From contig MU646802.1 in NCBI GenBank assembly GCA_026770585.1, positions 322,022 through 332,460 on the forward strand: 10,439 nucleotides of DNA, in the 5' to 3' direction. The notes below the pieces were generated by a model that was not told the origin of the DNA, ran no database searches, and saw only the letters and a list, made by a program, of their open reading frames with translations. Shown piece after piece: positions 1 to 7,556 of this stretch. How positions within the stretch are numbered: position 1 is the first letter of the stretch; every line of letters begins with the position of its first letter. Source of the stretch: Baffinella frigidus. Lineage: Eukaryota; Cryptophyceae; Cryptomonadales; Baffinellaceae. The position numbers and the translations under genes were made by a program.

Positions 1-509
1 CGAAAGTGAAACACTTAACTCTAAACCCTTAACCATGTATTCTAAGCCATAAACTTCAAACTCTTAACCCTAAACCCTAATCTCTAAACCCAGAATCCTA
101 AGCCCCAAAACCCAAAGCCTAAAGCCTCAAGCCTCAACCCTAAACTCTACACTCTAAACTCTCAACCCTCAGCCCTAACCCCTGAACTCTTAACTCTAGA
201 CGCTGAAACTGAAACCCTAATTTCTAAACCCTTAGCCCTAAATTCCAACCCCCACATTTTACACCCTTAACGTTAAACCCCAAACCCTTAACTCTCAACA
301 CCTCAATCTTCAACCATCAAACCTCAATCCTCAACCCTCAACCCTAGACCCTCAACCCTAAACCCTAAACCCAGAACCCAAAACCCAGAATCCTAAACCC
401 CAAAACCTAAAGCCTAAATCCTCAAGCCTCAACCCTAAACTTTACACCCAAACCTCTCAACCCTCAACCCTCAAACCTAAGCCCTAAACTCCCCTCAACC
501 CTCAACACC
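1..509 (-). repeat. Degenerate telomere-like array, C-rich on the plus strand
   Basis: The stretch is made almost entirely of 6-8 base units related to CCCTAAA, such as CCCTAAA, CCCTCAA, CCTCAAG, CTCTAAA and CCCAGAA. Only short runs are perfect, for example around 355-371. The G-rich strand is the minus strand, so the array points left, opposite to the arrays at the right of the window. The same variants occur in the right-hand arrays on the other strand, including the TTGAGGG and GCTTGAG types, so both belong to one repeat family. The heavy degeneration suggests subtelomeric or interstitial sequence rather than an active chromosome terminus. It ends sharply near CACCTGCAGCAG. Confidence 0.9.
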
Positions 510-1270
510 TGCAGCAGTTTGAGTCTCTCTGAACACAGTATATTTTTCAGAGGCGCCGTCCTCTTCCATTTACATTTTTTAACAAAGTATTTGGCACATT
601 CTGAAGGATTAATACTGAAAAATTTGCAAATTCCCGTACTCCCTCACCTTCAGATTATAGGGGTACCTCGTGCATAAGAAAAGAAAACGCAACTTAAGAA
701 TACGGGCCGGAACCGACCCCTGCGTTTTCTTAAATTAGTACAAGAATGTTGACCAAACGACCGACCGACCTTCGAGCAAAAGTGTGTTCTCATAGCCGAC
801 TTGCCCCTGTATGCAGAATATGAAGCTCTTCTTTATTCTTATCCCTAAACCAAATAAAAAACCTTCCGGCTTGCCTTCCGCAATTACCCCCCAACAAGTG
901 GACCCACATCTGCCACGTTTTGTTGCTTTGGTGCTTTGTATTACACTCACATCGAAGGACACGCCCTCCTCACTTTTGAGGAGATAGGAACAATCTACGG
1001 ATGAGGTCCCCGGACCTACCCACTTGGGTTGGACCGAGCATTAAGCCTTTCAACCCGATTTTTGCTACTAAGTTGACACTCTCAAAACTTCACAGGTTGA
1101 CTTTCATCAGCCTTTCCGGCTTGCCGGCACGTTGTGTTGGGAGAAGAGTGGGGCAGTTCTGTATTCTTACGGGCTCCGTGTATCTACTCGCATCTCGAGG
1201 TGTATTGGGGCATATCTGATAGTGGGGAAGTACCTTTCCGTCTAGTGGCCATTTAAATCATGATAAATGT
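510..1270. other. Stretch with no supportable gene
   Basis: I see no convincing coding region. The open frames here are short, lack recognisable motifs and have no plausible splice partners. The sequence changes from AT-rich (about 510-720) to mixed composition. The only structure noted is a six-base-pair stem (966-971 with 978-983, six-base loop) and a repeated word CTTGCC preceded by a CCGG-containing context near 866 and 1113. Unique subtelomeric DNA is the best description. Confidence 0.5.
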
Positions 1271-1276
1271 TATCTC

Positions 1277-1401
1277 CACGCCCCTCACTCCCGAACAGGC
1301 CCCTCCCCCCCTACACGCCACGTCACAAATCAGTATTTAAAGTCGAGGCTCCCTCCGTTATAAGTATTTCGGTGTCACGCCCCTCACTCCCGAGCAGGTC
1401 C
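1277..1401 (+). repeat. Direct repeat pair, about 26 bp, 99 bp apart
   Basis: Bases 1277-1302 and 1376-1401 share about 24 of 26 positions, beginning CACGCCCCTCACTCCCGA. They flank the first copy of the longer dispersed repeat at 1301-1360. There is no coding context. The pair looks like part of a composite subtelomeric repeat. Confidence 0.7.
1301..1360 (+). repeat. Dispersed 60-bp repeat, copy 1
   Basis: This 60-base segment aligns without gaps to 1986-2045 (offset 685), matching at roughly five positions in six. The shared core includes GTCACAAATCAG and AGGCTCCCTCC, and both copies begin with the same CCCT plus seven C. Function is unknown; a decayed element shared between subtelomeres is possible. 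Confidence 0.7.
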
Positions 1402-1985
1402 CCCTGCGCCTTTCATATTTCTTTAAAACTATAATCAATTTCTTAAAAATTGTTATAATAAATTGTGTCGAAAATGTGGAATCCCGCCTGAGCCATGCCC
1501 CGCGCCCTCGCCCTGAACCAGCCTCCCCACGCGAAAATGCTGGAGCCCCCTATTTAAAACCTGGGTCCTTTACAAGTGGGCATTTGTTTAGTAACCTTCG
1601 CGGGTTTGGTCATGATCCCCCGGAAATTCCGGAGGGGCGTCCTGTTCCTGGTACAATTTTTTATAACCGGCCCAAATTTGCTGATTTGCTATTTTCTACA
1701 CGCTTTATTTACGTATGCACTACGCGCTTTATTTACTGCACGCTGTAGCGATGCCAATCCACGCCCCACACCACCTCTCAAGTTCAACCTCATCGTGGGT
1801 GCACGCGGGCCTCAGCCCCCACGTCTCTCCCTCAACACGCAACTCTTGGCCCCATCGCGGGTTCTTGAGTACACCCGGGGTGTGCCGATGCGCCATCTAT
1901 TCCCCGTCTCGTCTATCTTTTCCTCATCTCGTCCTGCACAGCCCCTGCCCTTTCCGCAGTGGTTCGACGTGGCGAGTTAACGTTG
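1402..1985. other. Stretch with no supportable gene
   Basis: The open frames here overlap one another in different frames and show no recognisable domain or conserved motif. The one visible structure is a short tandem repetition of CGCTTTATTTAC at 1701-1712 and 1725-1736, 24 bases apart. I infer non-coding spacer. Confidence 0.45.
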
Positions 1986-2045
1986 CCCTCCCCCCCTCCA
2001 CGCCAGGTCACAAATCAGAATGTAAGATCAAGGCTCCCTCCTTTC
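1986..2045 (+). repeat. Dispersed 60-bp repeat, copy 2
   Basis: This is the second copy of the repeat at 1301-1360, gap-free with scattered substitutions. Its downstream flank differs from that of copy 1, so the copies mark a short dispersed unit rather than one long tandem duplication. Confidence 0.7.
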
Positions 2046-2335
2046 CAACGTGTTTCCTGGTACAAGTGAAACATTACTGCGCCCAAGAACGGCTCCAGTT
2101 TCTGACGTTTGGCGTGTTTCCTGGCAACGAATCTCAAAATTAACTTTAAATCTCAGGAATGACTTTAAGCAAATTCTGGCTTCTGACCTGGCGTGGCTCC
2201 CGGCAGTTGAAGAACCACCGTCCCAAAATCGGGCCGAGCGGAGGGGGTTCTGCGGAGCCCGCCAAGGAGACACACCCGGATATGGTTACGCCCCCTCCCG
2301 CCCTGCATCACACGCGTGCCTCGTAGCTCCCTCCA

Positions 2336-2482
2336 TACTAATTCGGGGAAAGGTGTTTTTCCTTTTAGAATCTGGCAACGAACGTTACTACACAAATGCT
2401 TTATTATTACTAGTATGGCCCATCTGTGTAGTAATTTTCGTTGCCACTTTACAAAAGAAAAGTACGTTTCCCCGGATGAATA
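2336..2482. repeat. Fold-back element: 63/62-bp imperfect inverted repeat with 22-base loop
   Basis: The arms 2336-2398 and 2421-2482 are inverted copies with one gap. Their loop-proximal part is best conserved: TGGCAACGAA, two variable bases, then TTACTACACA, matching at about 23 of 26 positions. The word TGGCAACGAA also appears near 2119, outside the hairpin. A ten-base direct repeat, CCCGCCCTGC, lies on either side (2297-2306 and 2487-2496), but it sits about 30 bases outside the left arm. It could be a decayed foldback or MITE-like element, or a structured RNA. The long plus-strand open frame through it (2050-2718) has no recognisable features. Confidence 0.7.
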
Positions 2483-3202
2483 CCCCCCCGCCCTGCTTGA
2501 CAAGCAGGCCTTGCAGATCCATGTCTCAACTACCCGACTTGGTACCCCCAAGTGCGACTTTCAGTAACGAGTCCTGGTTTGAAACCGAGGGTGCGATGAC
2601 TAGCAGGCCCTCTACACTCCTGATCGTGCGTGGTGCATTGCCTGAAGCCAAATGCGCATCGCAGGACGGGCTTGGCTCGCTGGTTGGGGGGATGCTATCC
2701 TCCCACAGGAAAAAGTGAGGCGCATGTATCTACTACTAGTGGACGTGACTGTGGAAAAGTCACTCCGGGCATCCTACATGGGACTGTATCCTCAGATGCT
2801 GAGAGGAGCTGCTAGCACAGCAGCGTCATGTAATTGGGGTGAGGCACGAGGATGAAGCTGCTTTGCTAGCTTCATGCCCGTTACGGGAAAACAAATCTGG
2901 AGGCGCGGTGTCGCTCCTAGCACTGTGAGAGAATAAACGCGGGAACGTCTCTCTGTGCGCGTCCACGTGGCGGGAACACTGATGAGTTTATGTTCCACTT
3001 AATATCTCCTCGTAAGGTAGATCTACCCCGAATTAGCCAAAAGCCTAAAGTCACCTGAATGACTTCTCTCTCCGCCCGAGGCGGGCCCGTCCTAGGGCCC
3101 GTCCTCACAAAGGCTACATGTATCGTGAGCGAGGGGGCCGAAAGAAAGAGAGGTTTCCCGACGGGAGGCTGGACGACATGGCACTGCCTCTGCCTCACAC
3201 TA
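2483..3202. other. Stretch with no supportable gene; two short hairpins
   Basis: No protein is recognisable in any frame. Two perfect hairpins lie close together. One has stem 2808-2813 with 2819-2824 (GCTGCT/AGCAGC, five-base loop). The other has stem 2852-2859 with 2868-2875 (ATGAAGCT/AGCTTCAT, eight-base loop). Neither is followed by a run of T. An AATAAA-type word is present on the plus strand near 2933 but has no gene upstream that I can support. A short direct duplication of GGGCCCGTCCT occurs near 3086-3108. Confidence 0.4.
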
Positions 3203-3346
3203 CAGGGGTACATCCCTCGTAGGAAAGCGCCTCCTCGTAGTACCCTACAGTAGCCCTATGCCTACGGCCCTATGGTGGCCCTAGGGGGGGGGGCGCTTTC
3301 TTATGAGCGAGGTACCCCTGTACGGCCGCTGCCTCTGCCTCACACT
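3184..3346 (+). repeat. Exact 18-bp direct repeat flanking a fold-back
   Basis: CTGCCTCTGCCTCACACT is found at 3184-3201 and again at 3329-3346. The two copies lie just outside the arms of the inverted repeat at 3203-3320. A duplication that framed the fold-back, or a target-site-like duplication much longer than usual, would both fit. Confidence 0.75.
3203..3320. repeat. Fold-back element: 32-bp inverted repeat with 54-base loop
   Basis: Arm 3203-3234 begins CAGGGGTAC and contains GAAAGCGC. Arm 3289-3320 is its inverted copy, with about 27 of 32 positions matching and no gaps. The loop is itself repetitive, with GCCCTATG twice and a run of nine or more G at its right edge. It lies downstream of the HORMA gene's stop codon, on the 3' side of that minus-strand gene, so it could be in the 3' untranslated region or beyond it. 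Confidence 0.7.
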
Positions 3347-3449
3347 GCATCCGGCATCCTTAGGCAGACCTCCAGGAGCACAAACCCTACCGTGGAGCAT
3401 CTCACCCTCTTGAGGCCTGCTCACTGCGCCGCGGGCAGGGGGCGACTCC

Positions 3450-3526
3450 CCCTCCTACCCACAGTGTCGGAGTTACCCTCCTACCTGCAGTATCAGAGTT
3501 CCCCTCCTACTCGCACTCAGCGAGCG
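3450..3526. repeat. Three tandem 26-bp units overlapping the HORMA stop codon
   Basis: The units start at 3450, 3476 and 3502. Each begins CCCTCCTAC and the first two continue with a similar ACAGTGTCGGAGTT-type tail. The third unit is more diverged and contains the TGA of the minus-strand gene (3519-3517). Replication slippage at the end of the coding region is the simple explanation. Confidence 0.65.
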
Positions 3527-6177
3527 TAGGGCCCGTAGCGGTTCTTACGGCGAGGCTTCTTCCTGGTCACCGGCGACTCGGGAGCAGAGGCCTCCGACAG
3601 CGGGGAGGCGGGCGACGTCCTTTCTCCCCCGCCCATCTGCTGGAACTGCGAGGTCATGGACGCGAGGTCGCGCTGCTCCTTCTTCTCGCCTGCAGAGGGG
3701 GGGCGAGGGATGCTTCAGGCGCTCGACACACATGGAGTCATCCACATGCGAGTAGAGGCGTACACGGGAACGCCGTGCCCCCAGAGCACCCACGGGGACT
3801 GCTCCTTCTTCTCTCCTGCAGGGGGGGGGGCGAGGTTTGATCAATTATCAAACGCGACCGCGACACGCCAGAAGGCAGGGTGAGACGAGACCTCCAGCAC
3901 CCGCAAGAAGTCGTCAGATAACAAAAAAACTCCATCCCAGCACCTCCACGAATATCTGGCAACTACTTAAAACGTGTTCATGTCAAATGCATCACGTCTC
4001 CTCGGGGCGGATGGGTTTTCTTTTTGAAAACTTCCTTTTGTGCCGTATCAAGAAACAAAGGTTTCTCAAAAAATCAAAAGCAAAGACGCAAAGATTGCTT
4101 TTTAAAAGGAAGTTGTCGTGTGGTCTCACCTGGGACGACTTTGCGAAATCCCTCGTTGGACGGGCTCTGGGGGGGCGAAAGCTCCTCGATTTGGTGCTGC
4201 TGCCTGACCGGCGTCGGCGGCGATGACTGGTCGATCATCTCGTTGTAGGAGTCCGGGGGGTTGCTGTTTTTCGAGGGAAGGAATTTCAGAACACGATGGG
4301 ATCGGTTCGATCGCTGACAAGAAGGTTGCACCATTTGTGCAGAAAGAGAGGAGAGGCCCTGCATTTGAAACCACAAAAAGACCATCACGCCGACCTCACA
4401 CGGAGCACCAGAGCGCACAGTGAACAGCACCCGGCACAATTCTCTGGAGCAAATCGAGGGGTCAGCTGGGTCAGAGGGCACAAACCCGTCGTCCTCATCC
4501 TCCAGCTCCACGTCGCCCCCCTCCTCCTCCTCCTCCTCCTCCTCCTCCTCCTCCTCCACGCCACCCTCCTCCTGAAGGTGATCCGATTAGTGCGGTCCGC
4601 TTAACAGGGTCAACGGTGGCCAGGATCCGCCAACTAGGCTGACCAGTCACGTGAGTGAAGGCACCTATCCCAATCCATGGTAGGAGAGTCTCTCACCTCC
4701 GACAGCGCCTCGTCGCCCTCCTCCACCGTCTCCAGCTCGGCATCGCTCTCGGAGTCGGAGTTGTTGAACATCTCGTCCGGCATGTTGTCGAACGTCACGA
4801 AGCGGTTGTCGCAAGGGTCCCCCGTGGGCCCCGTGGCGTTTTCGTCCACCACCACTGTCTTGACCTGCACAAACGCGACCACCCATGCGATAAAACTTAG
4901 CCAGACAAGGCTTCGCCAACCGCGCGTGGTACGCTCTTGCGCGCAAGGGAGCGTCGGGCGCACACGACCGAGGCGGAAGCAAGCGTGCACTCAAAGATGC
5001 ACTTGATGCTGGAAGGAGGGTGGCGGTCAGGTTCACCTTGAGCTTGAGAGAGTGGTACGGCGTCGCGGTCCCGCCGATGTTCAAGACCTCGGGCTGCGCT
5101 GCGTACCTGCCACCGAGCGACCACCGCGTTTTGTCAGACTTACGACTGCCTAGAGGCGCAGGGCAAGCGCACAGCAACGAGCGCCACGGGGTCGGGTTTG
5201 TGGCTGGCACGCACCTGATGATGGATTGGTCAACCTCGGCATCGGCGCTGCGAAAGCCGCCCGGCTGCCACCCCGGAGGCGGCGGCTTGTCCATGTTGTA
5301 GTAGAGCCGCATGGTGAGCCATCGGTCCTGTTTTGTGGATCGTGGTGGTTTGACACTCGGGTTGACAGATATCCCTGATGCTCACTTTGTGGAGCAGGCA
5401 CACCACCGCCTGAGCCAAAGGCGTGGAGACGCACGGCAAGGGTGAGGACAGTCGGCGCTGCTCACCGGACTGGATTTGCATGAGGGAGGCGCAGGAGTGT
5501 GAAATGATGCTCGCACAGGTGTGTGGACCGCAAAGGTAAGTGGGTACCTGGGGGAGGTCGTCGAGGGCGGAGTTGAGGGCCACGACGGTGCGGATGAAGT
5601 TTGAGGAGAGCTTGGTGACCTCGTCCGTGTTCTTCCCCACCAAGGAGGAGCCCCGGTTGAATCCGTTGAGCCAGGACGCGGAAGACTCGCCAGGCTGGCT
5701 CCCGTCCGCTTCCCCAGACGCGATTTGCAGGTTTCCCGCATCCGATACCCGAAAATACCACGCCTCGTGAAGAGTGGTAGGGTCCGCCTCGTCCGTGTAG
5801 ATCCCGAACAGGATCATGGCGAGGTACCCCTCCCTCAGCGCGGCGAAGGCGCCGTCCTCGATCCAGGAGAGCAAGGTGTCGACGTCCGTGTTGCCGGTGT
5901 CTTTGACGAGACCGTGGTAGTTCTGGGTGCCGAACTGCGGTGTGCGCCGGGCAGGTCAGTGGCAAGTCTCCAGGCACAGCGCGGTGGTGCGTTGACAAAG
6001 GTCTGGCGGCGAGAAGGGGGGCACCGCCTGTTCTGCGAAGCAGTCTGACGGGAAGACGTTGCGCGCGAAGCAGAGTTCGGAGAAGAGCGCGCGGATGAGG
6101 TTCTGCGTGACGCCGAGACTCATCCGCTGCGTGATTGCCGTGGGCTTCACCGCCTGCATCTGTGCGGAGGGGGGCAT
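3517..6177 (-). CDS. HORMA-domain protein of the Hop1/ASY1/HORMAD type, seven exons, apparently intact
   Basis: Likely a meiotic chromosome-axis protein; this family binds axis proteins, promotes homologue synapsis and double-strand-break formation, and acts in the nucleus. My exons are 6177-6025, 5934-5548, 5327-5215, 5106-5037, 4864-4697, 4571-4130 and 3689-3517. All junctions are GT-AG and phases join, giving 501 residues. HORMA landmarks are LIRALFSELCFARNVFP (27-43), LLSWIEDGAFAALREGYL (72-89), FGIYTD (94-99), LYYNMDKPPPPGWQPGGF (188-205) and YHSLKLK (235-241). Exon 5 encodes an acidic segment (DSESDAELETVEEGDE), exon 6 twelve consecutive Glu (303-314) and a Ser/Pro-rich linker, and exon 7 the basic end KKPRRKNRYGPYAR, a plausible nuclear signal or closure-motif region. 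I see no PHD or zinc-binding Cys/His cluster. The start is chosen at the ATG just before the family's usual N-terminus, though the frame stays open upstream. Exon 1's donor (GCG|GTGCCC) is weak, and exon 6 could hide a small intron. Confidence 0.85.
3690..4129 (-). other. Intron 6 of the HORMA gene, with a duplicated acceptor
   Basis: This is the longest intron, 440 bases, with donor CAG|GTGAGA and acceptor after a C-rich tract ending CTCTGCAG. It is more AT-rich near its donor than the flanking exons. An 11-base inverted repeat (4029-4039 with 4104-4114, AACTTCCTTTT/AAAAGGAAGTT) and an inner six-base stem at 4051-4066 could fold near the donor. A second acceptor-like site lies upstream, at 3816-3817. 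Confidence 0.75.
3798..3834 (-). repeat. Duplicated polypyrimidine tract, acceptor and exon-7 start
   Basis: On the minus strand, CTCG, ten C, CTGCAG-type acceptor and then GAGAGAAGAAGGAGCAG repeat the true exon-7 junction at about 3673-3708, where the exon begins GCGAGAAGAAGGAGCAG (16 of 17 matching). The two acceptors are 126 bases apart. Splicing to the upstream one keeps GEKKEQ but then reads into unrelated residues and stops before the normal acceptor. It therefore gives a different, short C-terminus without the basic tail. Confidence 0.7.
4521..4556 (-). repeat. (GAG)12 microsatellite coding for poly-Glu
   Basis: Twelve GAG codons in a row lie at the start of exon 6 and encode Glu 303-314. 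The tract continues into GGDVELEDEDDG, giving a strongly acidic region after the HORMA domain. Pure codon use suggests recent slippage, so its length probably varies between alleles. Confidence 0.9.
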
Positions 6178-6195
6178 GCGCTGGGGGTGGCGGCA
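4966..6195 (-). repeat. Inverted duplication, left arm (1,230 bp)
   Basis: This segment is the reverse complement of 7557-8786. Paired coordinates always sum to 13752, so there are no indels. I found four substitutions: 6163/7589 (synonymous), 5907/7845 (Val61 to Ile), 5480/8272 (intron 2) and 5239/8513 (Ala210 to Asp). The arm runs from 18 bases upstream of the HORMA start codon to within intron 4. Near-identity in introns as well as exons points to a very recent copy or ongoing gene conversion. Confidence 0.95.
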
Positions 6196-6681
6196 AGCGT
6201 GGTGAACGGCAACCGTGGGAGCTTCCTTGGTCTGTGCCTCAAATCCTGGGGCTGTTTTTTTTCTTTTAAAACGATTTAGAATTTCATGGTCAAATTTGTC
6301 GCGGGCCTCCTGTCCTGAGGCCTCCGCCGTGCGTGTCTCCTTCTTCTTCCCACCCTCCTTTGAAGACGTTTCGTATCCCTCCCCACTCTCCGCCTCAGTT
6401 CGAATGGGAAGTACAGGAGCTGTCTCCTCTGGTGACCACGAATAGGCAGGGGAAATGGCATTTTCGAGCACAAAGCCAGCGCGTTTCATGGCCGGAAGCC
6501 CCTGCGCCGCTCTGGTGGAGGAGGGGCTCATGCACAGAGCCATCGAAATCGTCGGCACTCGCCCAGTCGCCAGTGATCGTGCCGGCCGTCGTACAGGCAA
6601 CGCCCGCCGTGAGCCGTTTGTGGGGGGCCATCTACTTTGCTTTCTCTAATCCATGTACTTAGCTCTGTCTAATCCTGGGTC
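6178..6681 (-). promoter_or_regulatory. 5' flank of the HORMA gene; possible extra N-terminal coding sequence
   Basis: This is the upstream region of the intact gene and presumably holds its promoter, though I see no clear TATA box or other motif. On the minus strand the reading frame of exon 1 stays open without a stop to 6600. It would add about 140 residues with a charged stretch (KEGGKKKETRTAEA, then LNRFKRKK). Family members normally begin close to the HORMA domain, so I treat this as untranslated or as an unproven extension. Only its first 18 bases are duplicated upstream of the inverted copy. Confidence 0.4.
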
Positions 6682-6760
6682 GTAGTAGAGCCGCATGGTG
6701 AGCCAGCGGTCCTGATTTATGGTTCGTCGTGGTGCGCGAAGCAGAGTTCAGAAAAGAGCG
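6682..6760 (-). pseudogene. Old HORMA-gene fragment with internal deletion
   Basis: Bases 6682-6733 match 5298-5349 (exon 3 start and intron 2 end; 47 of 52). They are followed directly by 6734-6760, matching 6063-6089 (exon 1; 25 of 27). Order and orientation are as in the intact gene, but about 710 bp between the two pieces are missing. Intron sequence is retained, so this is a deleted genomic copy and not a retrocopy. Its divergence is much greater than that of the inverted copy, so it records an earlier duplication. It lies exactly where the G-rich array begins. Confidence 0.8.
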
Positions 6761-6763
6761 ACA

Positions 6764-7556
6764 TTGTAGGGCTCAGGGGTTATCTATTCGGTTCTAGGGT
6801 CTGGGATTTAAGATGTAGGGTCTAGGGTCCAGGGTGTAGGGTGTAGGGTGTAGGGTCTAAGGTTTAGGGTCTAGGGTCTGTGGTCTAGGGTCTGTGGTCT
6901 GTGGTCTCGGGTCCATGGTCTAGGGTCTAGGGTCTAGGGTCTAGGGTCTAGGGTCTAGGGTCTAGGGTCTAGGGTCTAGGGTCTAGGGTCTATTTAGGGA
7001 TTAGGGTTCAGAGTTTAGGGTTCAGGGTTTAGGGTTCAGGATTCAGGGTCGGGGTTCAAGAGTTGAGGGTTGTTGAGCGTTTAGGGGCTAGGATTTAGAG
7101 TTTAGGGTTCAGGGTTTAGGGTTCAGAGTGCAGGTTTGAGGGTTGAGGGTTGAGGTTTGAGGGTTGAGGGTTGAAGGTTTCATGGTTGAGGTTTAGGGTT
7201 GAGGTTTGAGGGTCTAGGGTTTAGATTTGAGGGTTCATGGGGTTCGGGTTTCGCGTTTGGCATTTGACGTGTAGCGTTTAGCGATGAGAGTTGAGCGTTT
7301 CGGGGATAGGAATTAGAGTTTAGGGTTTATAGGTTTAGAGTTCACGGAAGAGAGTTTAAGGATTAAGATTCATGTTGTAGGGTTAAGGGGTTTGTCGTTT
7401 AGGGTTCAGGGGTTAGGACTTAGGGGTTAGGAATTAGGATTTAGGTAGTAGGATGTAGGGTTCAGGGTTTAGGGTTCAGGGTTTAGGGTTTAGGGTTTTG
7501 GGTGAAGGGTGTAGGGTTTAGGGTTTAAGGTTGAGTGGTTCAAAGTTGAGAAACAC
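6764..7556 (+). repeat. Interstitial telomere-like array, G-rich on the plus strand
   Basis: About 790 bases of degenerate TTTAGGG, TTCAGGG, TTGAGGG, TGTAGGG and TCTAGGG units. It separates the intact HORMA gene from its inverted copy. Polarity matches the terminal array, as expected if this was once an outer end onto which more DNA was added. A non-telomeric patch with GCGTTTAGC-type words near 7245-7310 resembles one near 9327-9385. Confidence 0.9.
6919..6988 (+). repeat. Ten perfect TCTAGGG units
   Basis: Ten uninterrupted copies of TCTAGGG form a homogenised block inside otherwise mixed repeats. The same variant recurs, less regularly, next to the broken end of the inverted HORMA copy (8787-8890) and next to the third copy (9067-9150). 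Local expansion of one variant, by unequal exchange or slippage, explains it. Confidence 0.95.

Noticed and set aside
2050-2718. A 222-codon open frame on the plus strand
   Set aside because: It runs through the imperfect fold-back element, shows no recognisable domain, and competes with equally long frames on the other strand. Nothing supports it as a gene.
510-3449. tRNA or other known structured RNA
   Set aside because: I found no T-loop-like GGTTCGAATCC context with matching acceptor arms, and the hairpins present do not form a known RNA class.
4299-4368. A possible small intron inside exon 6
   Set aside because: Candidate GT and AG sites exist, but the frame is open throughout, so the sequence alone does not require an intron. 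It is noted as an uncertainty in the gene entry.
4665-5312. A 215-codon minus-strand open frame
   Set aside because: It covers HORMA exons 3 and 4 but reads straight through introns 3 and 4, then overlaps exon 5 in the wrong frame. The spliced model gives the family sequence instead.
5534-5539. A perfect GTAAGT donor on the plus strand inside HORMA intron 2
   Set aside because: It lies on the strand opposite the gene and has no supported exon upstream, so I treat it as chance.
5462-6196. Arg/Pro/His-rich minus-strand frame across HORMA exons 1-2
   Set aside because: It is an out-of-frame shadow of the HORMA exons and runs through intron 1; the biased composition reflects high GC content.
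6333-6662. Plus-strand open frame in the HORMA 5' flank, a possible divergent gene
   Set aside because: No recognisable motif, and low-complexity Ser/Pro composition typical of the complement of a GC-rich frame.
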